A DNA stretch of 64,000 nucleotides from Deuterostichococcus epilithicus (lineage: Eukaryota; Chlorophyta; Trebouxiophyceae; Prasiolales; Stichococcaceae), in the NCBI GenBank assembly GCA_033439295.1, contig JAVTLE010000005.1:2220501-2284500 (forward strand), in the 5' to 3' direction. Positions 21,717-32,354 of this stretch are shown here, one piece after another (position 1 is the stretch's first letter; every line of letters begins with the position of its first letter). The notes below the pieces were generated by a model. The model was not told where the DNA came from and did not search any database. It saw nothing but the letters and a program-made list of their open reading frames with translations. The position numbers and the translations under genes are program-made.

Positions 21717-24700
21717 ATGCTGGTATCGGGGCCTGAACGGCAATGCGGCAACGCTCGGCGGTTGATGCATTCACCCAGAAAGCTGCACCGGCGATCTGTG
21801 CCGGGGCGGCGGTCTCTCACAGCAGTTGCCGGCATAGCGGCGGCATGCATCTTCCTGCTGACGGTACCGAAGGCCTTCGACTGGACACAACGGCAGCACG
21901 AAATCGAGAATGGTCAGGTACGCCGCAGCTGCTCATGCCATGGTGTGGCGCGAGCGAGGAAAGGAGCAGCAAGGTGCCACCAACTATGTACTCATCCGCG
22001 CAGGAGGTTCAGAATCAGCGAACAGACCATCCCGGATTCTTCAGCAGCATGTTCGGCGTGCGTGGCGGGAGGAGCGGAGAGCGAGACCAGGTGCTCCTGC
22101 AGCCACTGTCGGCCTGCGCGTTGCGAGGCCTCCGGAGCCGCCCCGAGCATGCCGGGCATGCCAGGTCCAGCTGACGTTCTTGTGAGACCCTGCCTCTGAT
22201 TATGCAGGGAGACGGCGCTGATGAGGAGTATGTTGAGGTGTGTCCGTTTCACTGTCCTTGTGCCATTGGGTGTCGATCCGCCACTTGCAGCATCATTATT
22301 TGCTGCCGTCATCACCCTCTGCACCCTCTGGTCTGCGCCTCAGAGTTGTTCGTTTCAAAGGCAGCACTGTCGTCAGTGCGAGCGACGATCCCTTCCCGAC
22401 ATGCGAGCCTACCCTTTGACACAGGACACGGCGTCGAGGAGCTTCCGGCTGCCGCGCAACACGCTGGCGGCTCGCGCCTTCGTGGAGCACGTGGACGAGG
22501 CGGACCGCTTCCTGGCCACGCCCTCCATCCTGCAGCTGCCGTCCGGCCGCATCCTGGTCCTCTTCGAAAAGTGCGGCGCGGGTCTCGTTGTTCAGCGTCT
22601 GCCTGCCTGGTCAGTCATTTGGGGTTTGGGGTGTGATGGTGGCGCATTAGCGGGTCGGCACATCTCAGCAGCAGCACGAATGGAAGCCAGTGAACCGCCT
22701 TGAACAACCGGACTTGCTACCGCTCCCTCTGTCGCTGGGTGGGCTGCCTAGTGCCACCTTCCCGGCTCCCATAACCCAGCTGGTCCAGGGACGGCGCCCC
22801 TGTGCGTCTGCAGGCAGACATCGTGGGGGGTGTCAGACCCGGCTTGCCGCTTCAAGCTGGTGTACGCCTCAGACGACGGCGGCCACTCCTGGCAGCACAT
22901 CGGGTCGCCGGGGCCCATGCAATGGCCCCAAATCTTCAGCTGCGCAACAGGTGCCCTCTGGAAGGACACCTCTTCGAAGGACACTTCTTTGAGATGACAG
23001 CATATTCTGAAAGCGCATAATGAGTATCCATCCTCGCGTCATGTGAACTGGAAGGAACAGGAAGGTCTGCTCCCGCTTGGCGGCACGCTCTGTCTGACCG
23101 ACGCTCCAGCCAATGAACGATTGATGCACGCCGCCCCCTCCACACCCCTTCACGGCGTTTGGTGCATCTGACGCCTGTGGGACACCACTTGCAGGCGTCT
23201 ACATCATCGGCTGCCAGCGGCCGTTCAGCCCCGACAATAACATCGTCATCACGCGCATGGCAGATGGCAGTGAGGGCGCCAATTGGACGCCGCCGGTGTT
23301 GCTCACCAAGGTCGGGCTGCCTCCGTGCCTGCCTGTGCAGAGGTCACCCTGTCTGCTGCCCGCACCTGATTGCTGCCTCCAGCAGCAAACGGTGCTGTGC
23401 TTTTGCACAGAAGCCAGTGCTGCAAGTGGCCTCGGTGGGGTACTATGGGGGGACTGCCTTGCTGTGCAAGCCCTTGCATCGAGCTGTGCTCACGCTTTGA
23501 CTCTGCATCGGATGGGTTTTCAGGGGCTGAGCGTCATCACAATTAATACCGGCGTGGACGTGTCAGCGGGCAAGGTCACGAAGGCTTTCGAGATGATACC
23601 CAGGTATTGAAGGTTTCCGCCCGCACACTCCATTCCGTGGGCTCACACATTCTGCATCGCATGGTCTCCACCCCAGCCCTACAGCTGTCGTTGGACAGAC
23701 CAGCTCCGATGCTGTCAGAGAGCCCCGAGCAATGCATCTGAGCTGGTGAGGCGTTTCGCCTGCGCAGCATGTCGAACCCGCGGAAGGCGACACTGCTGAC
23801 GGCGCCGGCGCGCATCAACATCAGCATCGGCGGCGAGCACCCCGCCTGGCGAGCGCCGCCCATCGTGACACTCGCTGTGCAGGTGGGCGCCAAACCTGCC
23901 GATGCGACAGGCAGGGTGTTGCCTGCAGCCGTGCGCAGGGCGACCGGCGAGCTGCTCACATGGTGCCCTGCGCTGGGGGCATAACCTGCCGCGGCGGCCC
24001 CGCCGCCAGGCGTGACGATGGCATGCTGTGGCTCGTTTGCTTGCCCGCATGTGCCTGCACTACTCCAGCAAATGCGGCTCTCGGGTACCCAGCGTCCAGT
24101 CCCTGGACCCTCACAGGAGGCGGAGGGCTTCATTCCGCACACGCTGGTGCGGATGCCGCTCGGCGAGCGCGCGCTGTTCTTCCGCGTGCTGGCGGCGGAC
24201 ACAGCGGCCCGCACACTGCGGCTGCGCATGGAGCGCTTCACGCTGTTCTGGCAGCAGCAAGACGTCGAGTTGGTGAGCGTCTGGGTGTGAGGCCGCTGTA
24301 TGTCATCTCAAAACTTTTCTGAATGCTTCTGTTTGTGAGAGTGTGGCATGTTTATGGTCCGAGGAAGGGCCTTGGCAATTCGCATTGCTGCCAAGCGAGC
24401 AGCCAATCCCAGCGCCTGCAGCCAATCCTCGTGACCCTAGCAGGCAGCGCGGCACAGAAGATGCAGCAACACCTTGCTGCCGGCACTGGCCGCCTCCTGT
24501 TAACCTCTGGCTCAGCAGCCACGAGGCCGCCTCTTCCCGTACTCAGGCAGTGGGGCAGGAGCTCACCGTGGGCTCCGGCTCCAATGTCTACGGCGGCGTG
24601 GACTGGGTGTCCGTGGGCATGTCTGCCAACGACTCCGCCGACCTCACGGACCCCGCGGTGAGCATACGTGCATGATGACATACCCTGTCTGCCTTACTCC

Positions 24701-26442
24701 CCGCCTCGAGCGGCTGCACATCTTGGTGCTGGCCGCCTGCTGCTCGGTCTGCGGCGCCAACGCCCACGGCGCCAACGCCCGCGGCGCCGCAGGAGCAGCC
24801 TCCACACCGCGGCGTCGCCCCCGATAAGGGGCACCGCACCAATCGCGCCCTCCAGCGCAGCCGTGAGGAAGCCGCACGATGTCCTGGCAGGCCGTCTGCC
24901 AATACTCAATGCCCGCCCGCCGCTGCAGGCGTGGACCTTCAGCGCGCCGCTGGGCAACCCGGCATCGCTGTACCCGGCGGAGGTGCGGACGCTATTCGAC
25001 ACCTCCTTCCGCGCGGACTACATCGTGCAGAAGTCCATCCTGGGCTTCGACGACAATGGCCACAGCTTCCTGAAGGACCACCCGGCGGACGTGGCCTTTG
25101 AGGCGGGTTTTGGGTCGCTGTACTGGATGGAGGGCGTCATCTTCCGGCTGCAGGTGAGAGTTGCTGAGGTTTGCTCAGGCTTTAGGGTTAGGCCCTGCCC
25201 TTGACTCGCTGCCGCCTATGAGAAGGTCCTGCTGCTGCCCGCCGCCTGTGTGGTGGGGCTGCCTGCGTCTTCTAAAGCAGGGTGGTGGCCCGATTGCTGC
25301 GGCTCATGCCCGGTCGTGCCTTGGGAGCTGACTGTGACGATGCGCACCTACTGCAACCTTTCCTGCTCTGTGCAGCTGCTCGAAGCCGCGCAAGGTGCGC
25401 ACCGAATGGGGCGGCGCTCTGCTGTGCAGCAGCACTGACAACGCTGTTCACGCTGACGCGCCGCAGGACAGGAGGGGCGGCAGCGGCAGGCTGATGAACC
25501 TGCTGCGCGTGAACAACGACTTGTTCTGCGACCTGGCTGCGCTCGTGACATTTGACGACTCGCAGCCCAACAGGTGCGCGGAATTGCAAGCGATACGCCT
25601 CGGACTCCAGCACCTGCATGGAAGCACGGGCCCCGCGGTCTGGCAAGTATTGCTGTGCATCACCTGCCTGGTGCCTGTCTCTAGGACTGTTGCAGCTTCT
25701 TGTGGTTCTCTCCTTCTCGCACGTCTTCAATTGCGGCTGCACGACCGTGCATGCGATGCTCTGACCCGTGACCGCGCAGCCTGACGGCCAAGTTCCTGCG
25801 GTACAAAAACGTGCCGGGCCTGGCGGTGGGCCACCCCGCGGTGGTGTACGACAATGCGACGGACCTGTACTGGATGGCCAGCAACGTGAACCGGGACTCG
25901 GGGCGACGATGGAGGCAGCCGCAGACGCCGCAGACGCCGGGCGGCGACCACCCCAAGCTCCACATCACGCCCTTCTCCAAGTGCGAGGTGAGCTTTTGAG
26001 GTGGCATCTTCTGCGGCACGCACGCTGTCCCGGTGCAGCGCACAGCTGCCAAGGCACCTGCGACCTGTACGTCACGTACGCACGTTGCAGGATCGACTTG
26101 ATCCTTCCTTTTGGCCCTGGGCGGCTGCGCGCCCTCGCCTCTGGCCACCTGATACTGCTCCTTATCAACGCTCAGCCTGGATTACAAACCCCCAAACCTT
26201 CCCAACTGACAGCGGTACATTCGTTTCTCATGTATCACTCCAGGTGGACCGCACCACCATGGGACTTTACTACAGCGGCAATGGCTTCGACTGGCACTCG
26301 GCGGGCATCCTGGACTACCACCTGTCCTTTGGCCGCCACTTCACGTACCCGCACATGGCCATCGTGGGCGAGGACCTCCTGGTCGTCATGCGTGCCACCT
26401 TCCAGTCCGGCCAGCTGGAGGCTACTGCCCAGTACTATGTAA

Positions 26443-26541
<99 letters not shown>

Positions 26542-27022
26542 GCTGCGGAGTATGATTGGACAGATTCCTCCGGACTCGCCTACGCCAGAGCTGGTAAAGC
26601 TGGAAGACCAGGCTGCTCACCAGGGGCGCCACACTCCTTGCACTCTGGGCTCCATGCCTTGAGTACAATCCGCCTGCGTGGGCACTCGCTGTGCAGCTTG
26701 ATGCCCTGTCTCGGGGACCATTGAAGCTGCTCAGCAAAGTGTGCCATTATGCACTGTGCAGAACAACCACAACAGCAACGCCATCAGCTTCCACCGCGTG
26801 CGACGCTTCAGGCAGTATGCGAATGTTGAATGGGCCACTCATGAGGTGAGTGCTCAATGCAGACTGTGATAATTGCACCTGTGCTGTGATCGAAGTGTCA
26901 AGCTCTGTGAACGGGCAGCGCCGTGCCGGCGCATGCTGCCCTGTGCATGTTGTGACGGCTTGTGCTGCTGACAGGGAGAATATTCACAGCGGCCAAGAAT
27001 TGAGAGCTCGATAGAGGGCTAG
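21717..27022 (+). CDS. Type II membrane protein with sialidase-like (BNR) beta-propeller
   Basis: Fourteen exons are inferred, from the ATG at 21717 (an alternative at 21765) to TAG at 27020. Residues ~35-60 form a single signal-anchor helix (SLTAVAGIAAACIFLLTVP) after a basic N-terminus, so the rest should be lumenal or extracellular. The second block, ATPSILQLPSGRILVLFEK, resembles the start of sialidase propellers. YASDDGGHSWQHIG is a clear Asp-box (SxDxGxxW), and YYSGNGFDWHSAG is a second, variant one. Later blocks include GFGSLYWMEGVIFRLQ, GLAVGHPAVVYDNATDLYWM and FTYPHMAIVGEDLLVVMRAT. The fold is well supported. Sialidase catalysis is not shown: I cannot place the full Arg triad and Tyr/Glu pair by eye. 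A Golgi or cell-surface glycan enzyme, or a glycan-binding protein, is a reasonable inference. Confidence 0.7.
26443..26540 (+). repeat. (CTTG)n tetranucleotide microsatellite at a 5' splice site
   Basis: About 24 near-perfect copies of CTTG start four bases inside the intron that follows the exon ending at 26438 (donor gtaagc). The repeat merges directly with the donor sequence, so repeat length changes would move bases next to the splice site. Confidence 0.95.
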
Positions 27023-27412
27023 TGCCCAGTGCTCTCAGATCAGCGGCGTGCAAAGGTGATTCAAGAGACTGCTCTTCGGCATTGGATTAAGTAACGTTTA
27101 TATTTTGTTGCTTTCGGCTTCGTACTGCTGAGACCATCGTGTACTACAATCGGTCGCCACAGGGTACTACCTTGGTTGTTCTGAGGGTTTACAACAATAA
27201 GTAGCACTCGGTCAAAAATGCCAGTGACGAACACAACCTCCGTGTTCAGGCATGCGCCCCCGCTGTCCACATTTCAGGTCACGCTAAGAACGGCAGTGCA
27301 TTGTCTGCACCAGCACCTCAGATATGTCAGTGCCAAGTTCCCTGGATTGCAGTGAGTTCACAGAGCTAACCAGCCGCCTCCGTGCCGCTCAGTTATCGTG
27401 GACAGTCGTTCA
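27023..27412. other. Convergent 3' interval
   Basis: About 390 bp between the sialidase-like and TRIP13-like stops; only UTR sequence is expected. Confidence 0.4.
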
Positions 27413-30400
27413 TCAGTTGCAGCCACCCGCCGCGCGGCAGGAGCCTCTGTCCCGCAGTTCCGCGTCTACCGCGCAGTCCATGGCGGTGACGAAGGCGGCA
27501 GGGGGCTGTGCGGCGCCTCGCCGGCGTGGGTCTGTGCGGTGTGCCAGCAGCGGCAACTTGCGCAGCGTGCGCCCCGACAGCCCCTCGCACCTGCGCGAGA
27601 CGCCCAGAAGTGCCTCGCTCACCGCTGCCACTGCGGCGTCCTCTGGCGGCGAGAGCTGCGCATGCAGAGCAGCCGAGCTCACCAACGACTCTGTGCAATG
27701 CCTGTCAGAAAACATATCGATCACTGACATGGCTCGGCGCCCGGAATCTTGCATCCTGCATGAATTCTGAACGAACATGCTGGTCCACAACACATGCAGT
27801 GACTGCTGCACAGCACCTGCACATATGATAGCATTAATGCATTGCATACATCTGAAATGTTACCTGGAGGTCGGCCCACGGGGCCGGCGCTGCGCCTGCA
27901 GCGATGATGCCGACGCGCTGCAGCTCTGCGATGCAGCCGCGCAGGATCTCAAATCGCGCCTGCAGCAGCACAGTTCTGCATTCACGAAATGTCTGAGTGG
28001 TCGGCACAAACTCGAGGCCAGGATTCCAGCGAAGCCGAGCAGCATCCACCCGCATAACAGGCAGCCCCACGAGCGAGTTCTGGCGGGTGTGCACAGCACA
28101 GTGTGCCAGTGCATGCTCGTGCCTGCAACGAGGGCAGCCCGATGAAGGCCTTGATGTCTGCACGGTCCAGGAATGCTGAGTCCACAGCGTCTGTCAGGTT
28201 TGACGTTGTCAGCACCTGCCACAGGGTGCCGGGCCGAGTTGGAGCACTGACAGAGCTCAGCAGGAAGGGTATGGGCATGCATACACAGCCACGGCTGCAG
28301 GAGCACACACACATGCAGTGCGCCGGCGGAGCTTCGATGTGTCTGTTCAACCAGGCATCGTTCCAACCCATCAAGAGGCAGTCTGCTCCATGATGAAGCG
28401 CTCCAGACGGGTGCAAGACCACCGTCCTGACACGACAAGGCGTGGCGGCTCGGTCAGGGTGATGCACATCCCTGCATGCACGCGCCGCTGGAGGGGCGTG
28501 AGGCAACGGGAGGCGGCCCAAATGCTCGAGTCGCACCATGGCATTGGAGTAGCTCTTGAGGGCGTCCAGCTGCGTCAGCAGCGCATTGACGGCTCGCACG
28601 CTGTCTGCCGGCTCTGAGGCGCCACCCGACTGCCGCGCCGCCGCCAGGCTCTCCACCTGCGCAACAGACCTGCCCGCGATGATCACCTCGTCAACATTAT
28701 CCTGGCGCTCAGATCCATGCATGCCCAGATTTACATCGCGGAAGCAGCTTTGCATGCACATGGCACCCGCCAGCAGGTTCATCTGTCTGGAGCGCACTTG
28801 CCGTGTGTCCCTCGAGCACGCGTCGGCTGAGGGGGGCCTACCTCGTCGATGAGGATGAAAACGAGCTGGTCACCGCCCTCCAGCATGTCGCTGATCTTCG
28901 CAAACAGCTTGGACACCAACTTGCCTGCACCTCGGCTTGAGGTGGTATGAGGTCATGTTGTGTGAGAGAAGCCACTTGTCTGGGATTATGCACAGCCTCG
29001 GCAAGCACCCCAACATGCGCTTGGCATGACGTCCGTGCAAGTTTGTGCTGATATCGCACCGCTCTCGCTGAACCACTTGCTGAAGAGGCTGTGTGCATCG
29101 ATCTCGATGAGCTGCGCCGAGTTGTATCTGCAGCATCAAAACACACCAGCACAAAGAGTTGCTGCATCCGCACAGCCAGCTTGCTTTGCTGAACCAAGCC
29201 GCATGCAACACAGAACAGTCAATGGACGCACCTGTGGTTCAGCCTGATGGCCAGTTTTTGCGCCAGAGCCTTCGCGAGGGAGGATTTGCCTGTGCCTGTC
29301 AACATGAGCCCCGGTGGTTGACCCACGATCTCCTCTTGTAGACCCCGGATGCACAGCTGACACGTCAGATTCAAGCGCATGTCGATGTACCTGGCGGACC
29401 ATGCAGAAGCACCTGCGCAAACAGCCACAGCGGGCGTATTAGACGGGCAGACCGGCCAGCGGTGGTATTTCAGGTCACAAGCTTGTCATGTTGAACATGC
29501 CAACGCATTTCAGTGCGTCGCATACCACACGGTTCCAGCTGATGATGTTGCGGTCGACCTGCGGCGTGCAGTCTGGACTTCATTGCTCGGAGGCATTCGG
29601 ACATGCATGCTCACATTTGCATGCCAGCGATTCGAGCAATTTTGTCACCTTGTGGTCCGAGAAGATGAGGGCGCTCTCCGAGTACTGCAGCAGCCTGTCC
29701 TTGACCTCCGTGTCGTAGATGAGGTTCTCCCATAGCTGCACCGGAAGACGTGCAAGTGAACCATCATGTGCAGCTGCATGCATGCGAGGGGCCTGTCCTG
29801 CGACATTCGCGTGTTATACCCGATGAAGGTTCCTTGAGGGCAGCTGCCACTCTCTAAAGCTGCCCGACTCGGCCTCTCCGGCGTCATCCTCCGCAGGCAG
29901 CTCCTCGCTGAGCTGGAACACGCTGCGAGTAGTGCATGTTGGAGTGATAAGATTCGGAAGTGCGATGCAGACAGCGCATGCACAGACAGATCATTTGCAA
30001 AACTAGTGATATTTGCAAAAGCTTAGCGCCACTCTCGCTCAGGCGATTGAGGCGGCTGGCAGGTGCCGCACCTGACGCAGAAGTCCAATTCCCAAAAGAA
30101 CAGCGCGCGCCCCAAGCAGTTTGCTGGAGCGCCATCTACACTGATGTGGATCTCGGAGACGTGTTTTTCGAGGAATGCATGCTGTCCCGCGGGCAGCAGC
30201 AGCGGCCCCTGCCGCAATCGCAGCGTGCTGCCTCGCTCAGACAGGTGCCTCAGCAGCTGCACCCTGACGTCCTCGAAAGAAGCCGTGCTGGTCGCGACAA
30301 GGCTGACTTCGAGATCCACCTGCAACTTTTCATCGATGGCTGCGCCCGTTTGCACCGGCTGACAAGGTTGTGCGTGTGGGTGCAGCGCAGATCGATCATC

Positions 30401-30481
30401 ACACTGAGCAGCGCAGTTGATGAGTGCAGTTGGAGCGCCTGTGGGCTGCACGTGCAGGCTCGCCTCGATGGCCTGCATCAT
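27413..30481 (-). CDS. PCH2: AAA+ ATPase TRIP13/PCH2
   Basis: Twelve exons: 30072-30481, 29820-29922, 29649-29735, 29526-29558, 29391-29412, 29232-29295, 29060-29127, 28842-28924, 28537-28656, 28123-28215, 27864-27959, 27413-27805; 523 aa. The order matches TRIP13: an N-terminal domain, [26 protein letters not shown], Walker [39 protein letters not shown], Walker B FILIDEVESL, sensor [20 protein letters not shown] and the C-terminal [21 protein letters not shown]13 remodels HORMA-domain proteins, controlling meiotic recombination and the spindle checkpoint. The intron after 28123 starts with GC. The start is the ATG pair at 30476-30481, with the frame open upstream. The first ~38 residues of the last exon are poorly conserved, so that acceptor is less certain. 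Confidence 0.9.
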
Positions 30482-30919
30482 CCTGATTGCTTGTGGAAGC
30501 GTCGATCTGCAGTGTCGGAAGGCCAACTCGAACGTACTGACGCTCCCCCGTCCATGCGCAGCCCCCTAACAAACAGATCTTGCATACGTGTCATTGGAGA
30601 GTGCAAAAACATGACATGATGCAAAGCGAGAGGCTGAGTTCTAGGTTTCTGCTTGGGCCCTGAAGCCTGCAGAGCAGACGCCTCAGTGTGGTCTGCTCAT
30701 ACAACTCTGCAACATTGTCGCCCACTGAGACAGTCGCCGTCGCCCTCTGCCGCAAGCGAAGAGCAATGGTGAGCAGATCCCGCAGGCTGTACGATGCAAT
30801 GCCACCTCTTTCGGCGCCTGCCTGCACTTTGCCAAACTTCCTGAAGCACGAGAGTGCGCAACGAAAAGCTGCCTTGCCGTGTGATCACCCTTGCGCTGAC
30901 TGGACTGTTTTGGGCAACC
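30482..30919. promoter_or_regulatory. Divergent interval between TRIP13 and Q-rich genes
   Basis: About 440 bp. A minus-strand frame at 30591-30827 begins with GTG and has no recognisable domain; it may be an untranslated or missed 5' exon. Otherwise I see a presumed promoter. Confidence 0.3.
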
Positions 30920-31916
30920 ATGCAGGCGTACAACCAGCAGGGTGGCCCGCAAGGCGGCCAGCAGGGCTACAGCAATCAGGGCTACCAGCAGCAGAACTAC
31001 CCCAACCAGGGTCCACCTCCGGCACCTGGTTTCGGGCAGCAGCAGCATGCTGGCGGGCAGCAGCAGCAGGCGGCTTCCGGCGGCTTCGGCAAGCGTGCGC
31101 TTTTGCTCCACCACTGCACTACACTGCAAGGTCCTCTTGTCTGCAATGCTATTTCATGTTGATGGTCAGATATGACTTCAGAAAGACGAGCTGGTCTGTT
31201 CACTGCATGTTTCTGAGCATTGCGCTGGTCGTGCCTGCAGTGCAGCAGATGACAGGCCTCTTCAACGGACAAAATAGCACGCAGCAGAGCGGAACTTCAT
31301 CAGCCTCCCACAAGCCCAGCGGCAAGATGGGCATGGCCTCGAAGCTGATGAAAGAAGGTATGTAACCGCAACCTGTCGCATGCTCCTCGCCAACACAACC
31401 GTCCGCATTGTACTTCAAGGTTTTTTCCTCTGGAGCTCAAATCGTCCGCACAGCGAGCATGGTGCAATTTGTACGTCCAGCGTAGCAGCAGACCTACAAC
31501 AGTCTACAACTGTTACAAGCTCCCCTCCATGGCTGTATATAGGCAAGGTTTACCTTGAGAGGTATCAAGCGGGCCAGAAGAAGCCGCAGGTTGGACAGCC
31601 GCAAGGCGGGCAAGGTCACCAGCAGCCTCCTTACGGCCAGCCGCATCAGGGCCAGGGGCCACCGCCGGCCGCACAGTATGGGCAGCAGCAGCAGCCGCAG
31701 TACGGGCAGCAGCAGCAGCCGCAGTACGGGCAGCAGCAGCAGCAGTATGGGCAGCAGCAGCAGCCGCAGTACGGGCAGCAGCAGCAGCAGTATGGGCAGC
31801 AGCAGCAGCCGCAGTACGGGCAGCAGCAGCAGCAGTATGGGCAGCAGCAGCAGCCGCAGTACGGGCAGCAGCAGCAGCACCACGGTCCGCCCCCGCCAGG
31901 CTACCCTGGCGCCTGA
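30920..31916 (+). CDS. Gln/Tyr/Gly-rich prion-like repeat protein
   Basis: Three exons, 30920-31094, 31241-31357 and 31543-31916, give 221 aa. Exon 1 encodes GYSNQGYQQQNYPNQG-type sequence. Exon 2 encodes a more ordinary segment (QQMTGLFNGQNS ... GKMGMASKLMKEG). Exon 3 encodes VYLERYQAGQKKPQVG and then YGQQQQPQ/YGQQQQQ repeats ending PPPGYPGA. There is no enzymatic domain. Such Q/Y/G-rich tracts form condensates in RNA-binding or adaptor proteins, and calcium-binding or annexin-like proteins sometimes carry similar tails. The short conserved-looking middle may be the functional part. Phase is consistent across both introns. Function unknown. Confidence 0.75.
31676..31880 (+). repeat. In-frame minisatellite (24-bp and 21-bp units) encoding YGQQQQPQ / YGQQQQQ
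   Basis: Units of 24 bp (YGQQQQPQ) and 21 bp (YGQQQQQ) alternate, forming a 45-bp higher-order unit present about three times after two initial 24-bp units. All units keep frame within the last exon of the Q-rich gene. Confidence 0.9.
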
Positions 31917-32354
31917 CTCGTACATCACATGTGACATGTGTGTGGAAGCATGCAATGCGACACGGCATTCCTCTGGCTTGTACAAATCCGGTTCAAGACT
32001 GCTAAACACCATCTTCATTTGAACGCGGATGGAGTTTCTTAGACAGAATTCAGGTTGTCAACTCGTGATGCAAAGTGCTTTCAGCCTGCTACTGCCGTGA
32101 CCTGATGCGCTCCTTGCTTGACAACCACTCTTGTGCCTTTGTTGGTGAGCCCTCGGACTGTTCATCAGAATTAACCTTGCAAACCTGCAGACTGCTGCAT
32201 GCTGCAGCCACAACTACTGAACATAGCAGGACGCGACTCACATCGCACTGCAGAGCGACCAATCGCATGATCCAGAAGTACACTCTGTCGCCGTTGCGGC
32301 CGGGCGAAGTCAGCTCCTCCAATGCCGCCGCTGTTGCCCTCCATTGCCCTCCGC
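31917..32354. other. Convergent 3' interval
   Basis: About 440 bp of presumed 3' UTR between the Q-rich gene and RecG; no other feature seen. Confidence 0.4.

Noticed and set aside
21201-21774. Minus-strand frame of 189 codons in a divergent interval
   Set aside because: It overlaps the start of the sialidase-like gene and shows no protein-like conservation.
26443-26540. Long Leu/Ala/Cys-rich frame made by the CTTG repeat
   Set aside because: It is a microsatellite inside an intron; every frame is open by composition.
30591-30827. Minus-strand frame with a helical-looking segment (YSLRDLLTIALRLRQ)
   Set aside because: It starts with GTG, lies in the divergent interval, and has no recognisable domain or phase link to TRIP13.
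31676-31880. Regular short repeats that might suggest a CRISPR array
   Set aside because: Units are contiguous, keep reading frame and encode YGQQQQ repeats; there are no unique spacers.
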